The notes under the pieces are model-generated. The model saw only the letters and a list, made by a program, of their open reading frames with translations. It ran no database searches and was not told the DNA's origin. DNA of 38,956 nucleotides from Deltaproteobacteria bacterium (lineage in GTDB: Bacteria > Myxococcota_A > UBA9042): NCBI GenBank assembly GCA_016218865.1, contig JACRCU010000218.1, positions 1 through 38,956 of the forward strand, written 5' to 3'. Below are positions 1 to 7,395 of this stretch, piece after piece. Each line of letters opens with the position of its first letter. The first letter of the stretch is position 1. A program made the translations under genes and the position numbers.

Positions 1-690
1 CGGCAGGGCGAGCCCGGGCAGCACCTGTGCTGGCTCGCCGACGGGCGGGTGCGGGTGCGCGTCGAGGACGAGGCGGGGCTGGTCTACGACGTGGCAAGTC
101 TGGGCCCGGGCGCGCTTTTTGGCGAGACCGCCCTGCTGCAAGCCGTGCCGCGCACCGCCACCGTTCTGGCCGACGGTCCCGTGCAGGTGGTGACGCTGAG
201 CCGCGACGCTTTTGCCCGCTTGTGGCAGGGCCAGGCCGCCTCGGCCGGCGAGGTGCGCGAGCATATCCGCACCGCCGCGGCCCTGCGCAGCCATCCGTTG
301 TTCCAGGCGCTGGATGCCGAGGGGTTGCGCGGGGTTTTGGGCGCGGCCGAGGTGGTGCAGTGCGCTGCGGGCGACGACGTGGTCACGCAGAACCAGGCGG
401 GCGACCACCTGTACGTGGTGCGCGAAGGCAGCCTGCGGGTGCACCGGTCGACGCCCAAGGGTCCAAAGCTGCTGGCCAAGCTGCAGGCAGGCGACTGGTT
501 CGGCGAGCTGGCCCTGCTGGGCGCCGGTGCGCGCACTGCCACGGTCACCGCCGAGACCCCGTGTGGGGTGGTGCGCTTGCATCGCGACGCCGTGGACCGG
601 GCGCTGTCGCGCGATGTAGCCGGGGCGCTCGTGCTGCTCGAAGCTGCGGCGGAGCGGATGGCGCGCCTGCGGGCCGGGGAGGTTGCATGA
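1..690 (+). CDS. Tandem cyclic-nucleotide-binding-domain protein (5' end outside window)
   Basis: The frame is open from the first base, so the N-terminus lies outside the window. The visible 229 residues hold two cNMP-binding (CAP_ED / Crp-like) domains. The first has the classic tail LGPGALFGETALL...PRTATV (phosphate-binding-cassette-like FGE-x-ALL and PR-T-A). The second runs from HPLFQALD to GDWFGELALLG...ARTATV. No HTH output domain follows, so this is more likely a regulatory or sensor protein than a transcription factor. Whether it binds cAMP or cGMP cannot be decided from the sequence. Its stop overlaps the next start (ATGA at 687-690), which implies translational coupling to the pseudopilin-like gene. 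Domain identity is secure; the role is not. Confidence 0.85.
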   Translation, partial: RQGEPGQHLCWLADGRVRVRVEDEAGLVYDVASLGPGALFGETALLQAVPRTATVLADGPVQVVTLSRDAFARLWQGQAASAGEVREHIRTAAALRSHPLFQALDAEGLRGVLGAAEVVQCAAGDDVVTQNQAGDHLYVVREGSLRVHRSTPKGPKLLAKLQAGDWFGELALLGAGARTATVTAETPCGVVRLHRDAVDRALSRDVAGALVLLEAAAERMARLRAGEVA

Positions 691-1127
691 CCCCGGCTCG
701 GCTCGTTCCCTTGCTGCTGATGGGCGCGGGTGCGCTGACGGCGGTCAAGCGCGGCCCTGCGGTCGCCGATCACCTGTTCGACGCGGTGAAGGTGGCGCTG
801 ACCCGCTACGAGCTGTCGCAGCTGGTCAAGGGCTATCAGCTGGATGCGGCGGTGAGCACCGCGCCGGCGCCCGAGAATCCGCAGGGTTTCCGCAACTGGG
901 CCGCCGAGACGCTCCGCACCAGCGCCGCGCGCGACGCCACCTTGGACCTGTGGGGTCAGCCGTGGCGGTTCGAGCGCGACGGGCGCCAGGTCGTGTTCAA
1001 GAGCACGGGCCCCAATACGGCGCCGGATGCCTGTGCCGACGGCGCCGCCCCGGCCGAGGCCGCGCCGGACGGCGAGCCGCTGCCCCCCGACGACGACATC
1101 TGCGAGTGGGTGGACGCCGCCCGCTGA
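687..1127 (+). CDS. Small membrane-anchored protein with a GspG-like (pseudopilin) C-terminal part
   Basis: A protein of 146 residues, translationally coupled to the cNMP-domain gene by an ATGA overlap. The N-terminus has a short hydrophobic segment (LVPLLLMGAGALTAV), which could be a membrane anchor. The centre and end contain DLWGQPWRF...VVFKSTGPN followed by a PPDDDIC stretch. This resembles the C-terminal part of type II secretion major pseudopilins (DPWGNPY...S.GpDG...DDI). The usual prepilin peptidase site (G-F-T-L-x-E) is not visible, so it is not a standard pseudopilin. It may be a structural relative. Function unknown. Confidence 0.65.
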   Translation: MTPARLVPLLLMGAGALTAVKRGPAVADHLFDAVKVALTRYELSQLVKGYQLDAAVSTAPAPENPQGFRNWAAETLRTSAARDATLDLWGQPWRFERDGRQVVFKSTGPNTAPDACADGAAPAEAAPDGEPLPPDDDICEWVDAAR

Positions 1128-1238
1128 CAGGCACTTCACCGGATTCGCGCCTGCACGGCTCGGCGGATCCGCTGCGCAACTGGCAGGAAGCAGGCGCGGA
1201 TCCCGATCCGGGCCCGGGACAACGCCGAGGGCTGCGAG

Positions 1239-1267
1239 CCGAATTGGGCCGAATTGGGCCGAATTGG
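1239..1267. repeat. Short tandem repeat (10-bp unit, about 2.7 copies)
   Basis: The unit GAATTGGGCC occurs at 1241-1250 and 1251-1260, with a partial copy at 1261-1267. It lies in the 252-bp gap between the pseudopilin-like gene and the fatty-acid-hydroxylase gene. The rest of this gap (1128-1379) is GC-rich and shows nothing else I can support, apart from the ribosome-binding site next to 1380. Confidence 0.7.
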
Positions 1268-1379
1268 CGTGCGCCGGGTGCGCGGGTTGCCGGCAGGCAT
1301 CCTATCGCGTAGGCTTTGGGGCAAGCAGCCGCGAAAAGTTCGCGCAATCGCAAGCGTTCGCCCAGGGAGGCGGGTCCAC

Positions 1380-1943
1380 ATGTACGTCGAACTCGCCGCC
1401 GCTGTGCTCGGCATGGCCACCTGGACGCTGGCGGAGTACGGCCTGCACCGCTTCCTGGGCCACGACCGGCGCACCTGGCCGAATCCGTTCGCCGCCGAGC
1501 ACACCCGCCACCACAGCGAGGGCAACTACTTCGCTCCGGCGCGGGTCAAGGTGGCAGTTGGCCTGGCCGTGGTGACGATGCTGACGGCGGCGGCCAGCCT
1601 GCTGGTGGGGACGACGCTTGGCGCGATCTATTCCGCTTCGTTTACAGTGATGTATGCGGCCTACGAGGTGCAGCACCGCCGGATGCACACCCACGCCGGC
1701 CGCGGTCGCTGGTTTCGCCTGCTGCGGCGCCACCACTTCCACCACCATTTTGCCAACCCCAAAAGCAACCACGGGGTGACGTCGCCGCTGTGGGACGTGC
1801 TGTTCGGCACCTACGAGCCGGCGCCGCGGGTGCGGGTGCCGCGCCAGCTCGCAATGGCGTGGCTGCTCGATCCCGCCACGGACGACGTGCAGGGCGACTT
1901 GGCCGGCGAGTACGAGGTGCCGCCGCGCCGCCGCGATGCGTGA
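1380..1943 (+). CDS. Fatty acid hydroxylase / sterol desaturase superfamily membrane protein
   Basis: A 187-residue integral membrane protein of the FA_hydroxylase (sterol desaturase) superfamily, which uses a di-iron centre bound by His clusters. The His motifs are present in order: EYGLHRFLGHD (about residues 19-29), AEHTRHH (about 37-43), QHRRMHTH in the middle and RRHHFHHHFANPKSNHG near residue 120. Hydrophobic helices lie between them. The ATG at 1380 is preceded by AGGGAGG at good spacing, so the longer frame starting at 1254 is not favoured. It is short for the family but carries the complete His set. The substrate (fatty acid, sterol or carotenoid-like lipid) cannot be assigned. It stands alone between unrelated genes. 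Confidence 0.85.
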   Translation: MYVELAAAVLGMATWTLAEYGLHRFLGHDRRTWPNPFAAEHTRHHSEGNYFAPARVKVAVGLAVVTMLTAAASLLVGTTLGAIYSASFTVMYAAYEVQHRRMHTHAGRGRWFRLLRRHHFHHHFANPKSNHGVTSPLWDVLFGTYEPAPRVRVPRQLAMAWLLDPATDDVQGDLAGEYEVPPRRRDA

Positions 1944-2003
1944 CGCTCGCTGGCTGGACCGGCGGGACCACCCGGCAAGTTGTTGTGCGCGTGCGCTTTT
2001 TGC

Positions 2004-2033
2004 TTGACGGTGCCCTCCAGAGCGGCGTAGCGT
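2004..2033 (+). promoter_or_regulatory. Predicted sigma70-type promoter of lipoprotein paralogue 1
   Basis: TTGACG (2004-2009), an 18-bp spacer, then TAGCGT (2028-2033), 27 bp before the ATG at 2061. The same arrangement (TTGCGC, 17 bp, TAGCGT or TAGCTT) sits at the same distance before the other two paralogues at 10578 and 20276. The GTAGCGTG-type core and the GGC..AGGAA ribosome-binding block are also shared. Conservation among paralogues is the main support. Confidence 0.55.
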
Positions 2034-2060
2034 GCGCAGTGCACTTTGGCTCAGGAAATC

Positions 2061-3458
2061 ATGGCGCGCGTTTGGCACATTGCAGTTCTGGTTGCGCTGG
2101 CAGGGGTGGCTGGCTGCGGTGCATCCGCGGTCCCGCCCGCGACCGTGGCGGATGCCAGCGCCAGCGGCGCCGATAGCCAGGACGCCGGCAGCATCTGCCT
2201 GCAAGTCCAGCCGAATACTCTGCATTTCGGCTCGATCGGCATCGGCACGGCCCAGGTCCAACAGCTGAAGCTCTGCAACTGCGGCACGGCCGAGCTGGCG
2301 GTGGTCCAGCTGGCGCTGGCGGCGACGCCGGGCGACTCGACCGAATTCCACCTGCAGCTCAGCGGACTTCCCCCGCTGCCGGATTTCGACGCGGGGCAGC
2401 CGGCCAGCGCCAGCAACCCGCTGAAGATCGGTGCGGGCAGCTGCCAGAAGCTGAGCGTGAGCTACAAGCCGCAGGCGGGTGGGCCGGTCACGGGCGGCCT
2501 GGACACCGGTACCTTGCTCGTGGCGACCCAGGACGGCAGCTCGGCCAAGGTCCTGCTCGAAGGCAGCCACCCCGCGCCGGAGCCTGGTTCGTGGTGCCCG
2601 GCGCAGCTGGTGGCGGTGCAAGAGGGCGACGCCGTTCCGACCAAGACCACGCTGCACCTGCTCAGCAACACCAACTGGTTCAAAGGTGGCGGAGAGAAGT
2701 ACCACTGGACCGCCAAGCTGCCGGCGGGCTCCAGCGCGCAGCTGCTGCCCAACGACTCCGTGCCGAACCCGGTGCTGCCCGCGGATGTGGCGGGCCAGTA
2801 CGAGCTCTGTGTCACGGTCAGCGCACCAAGCCTGCCGGGGGATTGCAGCGCGTGCGTGACGGTGGAGGCCGTGCCCGACCCCAGCGTGGTCGTCGAGCTG
2901 TCTTGGGACACGCCAGCGGCCGCGACGCCCACGGGAACCGGGCCAGGGAGCGGTGCCGACCTGGACCTGCACCTGGCCCATCCGAACGCGGTCGGCCCGG
3001 ACAAGGACTGCGACGGGGCGCCCGACCCGTGGTTTGCCGCCAAATTCGACGCCTTTTGGGCCAATCCCAAGCCGGACTGGGGCGCACCCAACAGCACGCT
3101 GGACAACCCCTACGTGGGCAGCAGCGGCGCCAGCGGCGAGTACGCAACCCTGCTGGAACCCGAGGGAAGCGCTGCCAATCCCGTGGCCTACAGCGTGGGC
3201 GTGCACTACTGGAAGGACAACGGCTTCGGCCCGTCGAACGCGACCGTGCGCATCTACGTCCAGGGATCGCTCGCCGCTTCGTTCGACAAGGTCAAGCTGG
3301 TCCAGAACGACCTGTGGTTCGTGGGCAAGCTCTGGTGGCCGGATAGTGTGGATGGCAGCAAGCCGCTGTTCCAGGCCTGCTTCCAGGGCGGTTCGTCGTG
3401 CGCGGCCAAGCAGAACCGGATGTGGCAGCCCAAGGGCGACTGGTGCATCGCTAAGTGA
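2061..3458 (+). CDS. Secreted lipoprotein with ASH-like (choice-of-anchor D) domain, paralogue 1 of 3
   Basis: A 465-residue lipoprotein. The lipobox is LAGVAGC, followed by an Ala/Asp-rich linker. Residues of about 50-180 form an ASH/HYDIN-like Ig domain (LQVQPNTLHFGSIGIGTAQVQQLKLCNCG...). The rest is a conserved C-terminal module with GADLDLHLAHP, DCDGAPDPWF, VAYSVGVHYW and W-C motifs, resembling DUF2135/YfaP-type beta-sandwiches. The same domain order is found in the genes at 10578 and 20276, which are closer to each other than to this one. ATG 2061 is chosen because of the AGGAA just upstream and the signal peptide; a TTG at 2046 is possible. Probably surface-exposed; substrate or partner unknown. 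Confidence 0.85.
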   Translation: MARVWHIAVLVALAGVAGCGASAVPPATVADASASGADSQDAGSICLQVQPNTLHFGSIGIGTAQVQQLKLCNCGTAELAVVQLALAATPGDSTEFHLQLSGLPPLPDFDAGQPASASNPLKIGAGSCQKLSVSYKPQAGGPVTGGLDTGTLLVATQDGSSAKVLLEGSHPAPEPGSWCPAQLVAVQEGDAVPTKTTLHLLSNTNWFKGGGEKYHWTAKLPAGSSAQLLPNDSVPNPVLPADVAGQYELCVTVSAPSLPGDCSACVTVEAVPDPSVVVELSWDTPAAATPTGTGPGSGADLDLHLAHPNAVGPDKDCDGAPDPWFAAKFDAFWANPKPDWGAPNSTLDNPYVGSSGASGEYATLLEPEGSAANPVAYSVGVHYWKDNGFGPSNATVRIYVQGSLAASFDKVKLVQNDLWFVGKLWWPDSVDGSKPLFQACFQGGSSCAAKQNRMWQPKGDWCIAK

Positions 3459-3521
3459 CACTGGCGCCCGAAACATTGGATACCGGAGAGAATCTGCGTC
3501 GCGGCGCGGCGAGTCGCTGTA

Positions 3522-3537
3522 GGCGCTCGCTTGCGCC
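3522..3537. terminator. Possible hairpin between convergent genes
   Basis: GGCGC (3522-3526), loop TCGCTT, GCGCC (3533-3537). It lies in the 157-bp gap between two convergent genes (ends at 3458 and 3616), where a bidirectional terminator would be expected. There is no T-tract, so support is weak. A block around it, CGGCGCGGCGAGTCGC, recurs downstream of paralogue 2 near 12175. Confidence 0.3.
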
Positions 3538-3615
3538 CCACCCAGTAGACAGGGCCGCCCGCGAAAAAACCCATGCGGTCGGATCGCTTGTTCTGGGCGG
3601 CACGGTGAGATGGCC

Positions 3616-4929
3616 TCAGCGCCGATCGGCCGCCAATTCGTCCTCCACGGCCCCCGCCGCGCGACCGTCCAGGGCCGCCGGGCTGCCGCGCACCACGCCG
3701 TAGCCGGTGATGAGGCGCGCGCCGCTGCGAAAGGCCAGGTACTGCCAGCACCATTGCAGCAGCACCAGCACGCGGTTGCCCCAGCCGACCAGCAGCAGCA
3801 GGTGCACGCCCAGCCAGGCCAGCCACGCGACCAAGCCGGTCAGCTGCAGCCGCGGGAATTGCGCCACCGCGCGCGAGCGGCCGATGGTGGCCATGGTGCC
3901 TTTGTCCTTGTAGCGGAACGGCTTTCTTGGCCGTCCCAGCGCCGTCGCCAGGATGTTGGCGCCCACCACCGGCCCCTGCTGCAGTGCCACCGCCCCCAGA
4001 CCGGGCAGCGCCGCGCCGTCCTGCTCCAGGCGGGCGGCGTCGCCGACCACGAAAACCTCGGGTGCGTCGGGCAGCGACAGGTCGGGGTTCACCGCGATGC
4101 GCCCCTGCGGGTCGAGCGGCAGCCCCAGCGACTGCAGCAGCGGACTGGCCGCCACGCCCGCCGCCCAGACCACCGTCCGCGTCGGCACCCGCCGGCCGTT
4201 CATCGTCACGCTGCTGGCGTCGATGGCCTGCACGCGCGTGCCCAGGAACACCTCGACCCCCAGCTCGCGCAGGTCGCGCAACGCCGCAGCGGACAAGGCG
4301 GGATCGAACGCCGCCAGCACCCGCTCGCCGGCCTCGACCAGCAGCACCCGCGGCTCGGTCGGCGCCACCCGCCGGAAGTCGCGGGCCAGCAAGGTCTTGG
4401 ACAGCTCGGCCAACGTCCCGGCCAGCTCCACCCCGGTGGGACCGGCGCCGATGATGACGAAGGTGAGCAACTGCCGGCGCCGCTCGGGGTCGTGCTCGCG
4501 CTCCGCCGTCTCGAAGTCGAGCAGGATGCGCGTGCGGATCTGCAGTGCGTCGTCCAAGGTCTTGAGGCCAAAGGCATGCTCGGCCCACTCGGGATGGCCG
4601 AACCAGCCGCTTTGGGCCCCCGGCGCCAGCACCAGATAGTCGTAGTCCAGCGCCGTGCCGTCGCGCAGGCGCACTTGGCGGGCGGCGCGGTCCACGGCGG
4701 CCACCTCGCCCATCAGCACCTGCAGGTTGCGGGCCTTGCGCAGAACACTCCGAATCGGCGCGGCAATGTCGGCGGGCGACAGGCCGGCCAGCGCCACCTG
4801 GTACAGCAGGGGCTGGAATAGGTGGTGGTTCGAGCGGTCGAGCAACGTCACCGCAACGGGCTGATTGGCCAGGGCCTTGGCCACCCCTAGCCCGCCGAAC
4901 CCGCCGCCGACGATGACCACTCGCTGCAT
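3616..4929 (-). CDS. ndh: Type II NADH dehydrogenase (NDH-2-like FAD oxidoreductase)
   Basis: A 437-residue single-subunit NADH:quinone oxidoreductase that transfers electrons from NADH to quinone without pumping protons. The FAD-binding Rossmann motif is at the N-terminus (VVIVGGGFGGLGVAKAL). The second, NAD(H)-binding motif (FVIIGAGPTGVELAGTLAEL) starts near residue 155. VFVVGDAARL closes the FAD site near 295. The C-terminal 100 residues carry hydrophobic and amphipathic stretches (LVAWLAWLGVHLLLLVGWG) typical of the membrane-binding part of NDH-2. The length fits the family. It is monocistronic. A perfect inverted repeat lies 15 bp upstream of the start codon. Confidence 0.93.
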   Translation of the reverse strand: MQRVVIVGGGFGGLGVAKALANQPVAVTLLDRSNHHLFQPLLYQVALAGLSPADIAAPIRSVLRKARNLQVLMGEVAAVDRAARQVRLRDGTALDYDYLVLAPGAQSGWFGHPEWAEHAFGLKTLDDALQIRTRILLDFETAEREHDPERRRQLLTFVIIGAGPTGVELAGTLAELSKTLLARDFRRVAPTEPRVLLVEAGERVLAAFDPALSAAALRDLRELGVEVFLGTRVQAIDASSVTMNGRRVPTRTVVWAAGVAASPLLQSLGLPLDPQGRIAVNPDLSLPDAPEVFVVGDAARLEQDGAALPGLGAVALQQGPVVGANILATALGRPRKPFRYKDKGTMATIGRSRAVAQFPRLQLTGLVAWLAWLGVHLLLLVGWGNRVLVLLQWCWQYLAFRSGARLITGYGVVRGSPAALDGRAAGAVEDELAADRR

Positions 4930-4943
4930 GGTGCCCCCTGGTC

Positions 4944-4958
4944 CCAGGGTAACCCTGG
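4944..4958. promoter_or_regulatory. Palindrome in the ndh leader (operator or leader hairpin)
   Basis: CCAGGGT-A-ACCCTGG is a 7-bp perfect inverted repeat around one central base. It lies 15 bp upstream of the ndh start codon (ATG at 4929, minus strand). The position fits a repressor operator, or an mRNA hairpin near the ribosome-binding site. No regulator gene is adjacent. Confidence 0.45.
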
Positions 4959-5149
4959 ATGGCGGTTGGGTTCAAGAAGGGGCGGGCGAAGGTCACGGGC
5001 ACTTCCCCTCCGGGCCACAGCACGGGCAAGTCGGTGGCCGTGGCCGGGAAGCGTCCCAACGAACCTGTTGCGGGGCACGCACTTGCGACCCATCCAGCTG
5101 CATAGCGGGCGGCGACAACGTGGACACGAGTCGGTTGCCGTCCTTGCCC

Positions 5150-5312
5150 AAGGTCCCAGAGACCGTGACTTGATGAACAATCACTTGGGCGTCCCGCTGC
5201 GGCAAACCCCGGACCATCGCCCGACCCGGCCTTTCGCGCCGCACCGTCGCGCCACGGTCGCCGGGCCGACGCAACCTCGTTCGCCATCCGGACTTCCTCC
5301 GGCCCCGGCGAA
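5150..5312 (-). ncRNA. Candidate structured RNA downstream of the retron RT gene
   Basis: The 663-bp stretch 4930-5592 has no convincing gene. On the minus strand, 5150-5312 can form a chain of stems. These are TTCGCC/GGCGAA enclosing CCGGA-GGAAG-TCCGG (5280-5312); GGCCCGG/CCGGGTC (5261-5267 with 5223-5229) enclosing ACCGT/ACGGT (5243-5258); GGGCG/CGCCC (5187-5191 with 5218-5222); and GGTC/GACC (5152-5164). I recognise no family. It is either a structured RNA or GC-rich sequence that folds by chance. The rest of the gap (5313-5592) shows nothing supported. Confidence 0.25.
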
Positions 5313-5592
5313 GGCAGCGCTCCGTCGCGCTACCTCGCTGCGCGCACGTGTCGCTGACGCGGGGACCCGGCTCTCGGCGTTTGCGGTTCGCCGGCGGACC
5401 ACAACTCCAGCAGCCGCATAGCTCCACCTATCCCAGCGATACAAAGCAGCTTTTTGGCGGTCATGCGGCCCTGGCCCGCCGCCAAAATCCGCACCCGGCT
5501 CCGCGTTGGCGGCGTTCGCCGGACCCGGCCACGGCCTCCGAAACGCGTGCCGCCACGCGGTGGCATGGGATGGCCGCGGGCCCGGGCGACGC

Positions 5593-6930
5593 CTACCACG
5601 CGATGCGGTCGAACAGGGCCCGCAGCTTGGCGCCGTGACGCGGGTCGCCGGCCGCCACCCAACCCAGCCGGCCCAGCAGGTGGGCGCGGAAGTCGGGGTG
5701 ATTTTCACGGTTTTGACCGGCGGGACCGTGGCGCACGCAGTTGTGCAGGATCGCCTTGAGCTGGTCTCGCTCGGCTCGCGCGACGTGCGGTCGCTCGTTG
5801 ACCACCAGACCGGTGACGACTTGCCGCGCCCCCGACCGCACCACCCGCGTCTTGCCGTGGCGCACCGCAAAACCGCACGCATACGCAGCAAACATCGCGA
5901 GCTCGACCAGGTGGCCGGCCCGCCGCGCCACCTCTGGCCCGCCCGAGAAGGTCAGGTCGTCGGCATACCGCGAGTAGCGCGCGCCAAAGGTCGTCGCCAG
6001 TGCCGTGAGCCGCACGTCGAGCTCCCAGGCGCACAAGTTGGCGATGGCCGGCGAGGTCGGCGCTCCCTGCGGCAGGTGCGGGGCCAGCAGGTGGCGACGC
6101 TGGCTGGCTGCGTAGGGCACCTCGGCGGCGTCGACCGGCCGCGGCAGCCGCGCCACCACCAGCGGCGGAGTCGCAGTGGTGCACAGCCCGGCCAGCGAGC
6201 GGGCCACCGGGCGGGGATATCCCGCGGCCTCGAACAGGGCCCGCACCCGGGCGCGGCCAATGCTGCCAAAGAAGTCAGCCAGATCGATGCGAATGACCAC
6301 AGCTTGGCCGGCGTGCAACGCCGCGTGGCTGTGCACCGAGCGCCCACTGCAGAACGCCTGCGCGGCAGCGTGGGGCGGCAGGTGGGCCAAAAGGCCAGCT
6401 AAAATCCGCCGTTGGGCCTGCTTCAACAGGGGCTTGGGCTCCTCCAGCAGCCGCACGCCGCCGTGGGCCTTGGGCAGCCAGCGCGGGTGGTAGTTGTGCA
6501 GGCGTGCCTCGGCAGTGCGTCGGTTCAGGCCGCGGACGTCGGCCAGCCAGGCGAGGAGCGGCTCGGGAATCGCCAGCCAGCGGGCCAGTGCCCCATCCGA
6601 GGGCAGGGGCGGCACGGCGAATCTCGCCACCGGGTCGGGCGGCACGTACAGGAAGGCCTTGCGCCACTTCGGCGTGGGCGGCCGGCCAGTCGTCGCCAGC
6701 TGGAAGGACGGCAGGCGCAGCAGGCGCTCGACCACGGGCTCGATGCTCGCCGGGGGCGACGGAAAAGCGTGGCGGGTCCACCGCGCAGCAATCGGCAACC
6801 ACGGCGGTTTTTCGCCCAGGCAGGCCGCGCCGCGGGCCACCAGCTCGGCGTGGCGCCAGGGGCCGCACAGGAAGGCAGCGGCAAGGGCGCGGGCCAGGCG
6901 GTGGCGCCAGAGCGGCCGCGAGGCATTCAT
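5593..6930 (-). CDS. Retron reverse transcriptase (myxobacterial type, with long N-terminal extension)
   Basis: A 445-residue reverse transcriptase that should prime from the 2'-OH of a branching G in the msr RNA to make msDNA. Motifs in order: LPKAHGGVRLLEEPKPLLK (about 152-170), the retron-like SHAALH (about 201-206), DLADFF with the first catalytic Asp (216-221), HLPQGAPTSPAIAN (285-298), the catalytic RYADDLTFSG (321-330), and VTGLVVN (372-378), the retron signature bound to msr. The C-terminus ILHNCVRHGP...RALFDRIAW is characteristic of this RT family. About 150 residues precede the RT domain, as in Mx162-type RTs. ATG 6930 is chosen because the retron RNA lies directly upstream at 6957-7115; the longer frame to 7221 would read through it. 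No separate effector gene is adjacent. Confidence 0.93.
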   Translation of the reverse strand: MNASRPLWRHRLARALAAAFLCGPWRHAELVARGAACLGEKPPWLPIAARWTRHAFPSPPASIEPVVERLLRLPSFQLATTGRPPTPKWRKAFLYVPPDPVARFAVPPLPSDGALARWLAIPEPLLAWLADVRGLNRRTAEARLHNYHPRWLPKAHGGVRLLEEPKPLLKQAQRRILAGLLAHLPPHAAAQAFCSGRSVHSHAALHAGQAVVIRIDLADFFGSIGRARVRALFEAAGYPRPVARSLAGLCTTATPPLVVARLPRPVDAAEVPYAASQRRHLLAPHLPQGAPTSPAIANLCAWELDVRLTALATTFGARYSRYADDLTFSGGPEVARRAGHLVELAMFAAYACGFAVRHGKTRVVRSGARQVVTGLVVNERPHVARAERDQLKAILHNCVRHGPAGQNRENHPDFRAHLLGRLGWVAAGDPRHGAKLRALFDRIAW

Positions 6931-6956
6931 GCGGCAAACCGATGAACTGGGAAGGA

Positions 6957-7115
6957 TTGCGGCACGCGCCAACCTCGCTCGTCGTGCAGGACCGGACGCG
7001 TGCGGAGCGACGCTGCGGGTCCTGCGGTGGCCGGGCAGGCCGATGAATTTGCCCTGGGGTAGCCCCAGAGAGACCGCGGCAGGGCTGCCGGTGGTCTGCT
7101 TGGCGCGTGCCGCAA
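6957..7115 (-). ncRNA. Retron msr-msd RNA
   Basis: Between the promoter and the RT start lies a 159-nt element bounded by a perfect 16-bp inverted repeat: TTGCGGCACGCGCCAA (a2, 6957-6972) and its complement at 7100-7115 (a1). On the RNA strand, a1 runs directly into AGC, whose G (position 7099) is the expected branching guanosine. Then come two msr hairpins: an 11-bp-class stem AGACC-CGGCAG/CTGCCG-GGTCT (7071-7097) and CTGGGG/CCCCAG (7054-7068). The msd follows, with stem GCAGGACC/GGTCCTGC (7018-7025 with 6986-6993). a2 ends 27 nt from the RT start. The order matches known retrons. The msDNA end points are inferred only. Confidence 0.88.
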
Positions 7116-7124
7116 CCCGCGGCG

Positions 7125-7153
7125 AGTCTAGAAGGCCGCACTGGCGGTGTCTA
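7125..7153 (-). promoter_or_regulatory. Predicted promoter of the retron
   Basis: On the minus strand, TAGACA (7153-7148), a 17-bp spacer, then TAGACT (7130-7125). Transcription would begin near 7118, only a few bases before the a1 repeat at 7115. That is where the primary transcript of a compact retron should start. Confidence 0.55.
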
Positions 7154-7184
7154 CCGGGGCGTCCGGCCGCAGTGTCAGGCCGCG

Positions 7185-7385
7185 GTGTCAGGTATTTCCT
7201 TTTGCCCAATGCACTCGGCAATCGCGGAATTTATCTTTGCTATGTCAATATGTTCTTGTGCAGTCGATGCGAGCCGCAACCAGCAGGCACAGCCCAGCGC
7301 CCAGCTGTGACGCGCTGCCGAGTGCGCTTGGCCCTAAACAATTAGGTAGTTATGATGCAGTTTGGCAATGGGAAATACCTGACAC
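7185..7385. repeat. MITE-like element with 15-bp perfect terminal inverted repeats
   Basis: GTGTCAGGTATTTCC at 7185-7199 and its exact complement at 7371-7385 bound a 201-bp, comparatively AT-rich segment with no supported ORF. With a few mismatches the arms extend inwards (both continue to TTGCC). The element fills the space between the retron promoter and the lipoprotein stop at 7396. The end sequence belongs to the same GTGTCAGGTATT family found elsewhere in the window. A direct repeat GTGTCAGG at 7172-7179 lies just outside. Confidence 0.65.
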
Positions 7386-7395
7386 TCGCCCGCAG

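Noticed and set aside
1302-3476. Long minus-strand frame of 724 codons
   Set aside because: It is antisense to two well-supported genes (fatty acid hydroxylase and lipoprotein), has low-complexity Arg/Ala/Gly composition and no domain. Typical shadow frame of high-GC coding DNA.
5270-5320. GAGGAAGTCCGG on the minus strand as the start of RNase P RNA
   Set aside because: The canonical motif is GAGGAAAGTCCGG and none of the other conserved RNase P blocks (ACAGAG, AGAGCGCACC, GGCTTAT) are present; the structured segment is also too short.
5330-5464. 45-codon minus-strand ORF starting MTAKKLLCIAGIGGAM
   Set aside because: No convincing ribosome-binding site, and the second half is Arg-rich and non-conserved looking. 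I could not support it as a gene.
5593-6930. Reverse transcriptase as a group II intron-encoded protein or diversity-generating retroelement
   Set aside because: No maturase/HNH domain, no domain V RNA and no template/variable repeat. The VTG motif and the a1/a2 repeat with hairpins directly upstream fit a retron.
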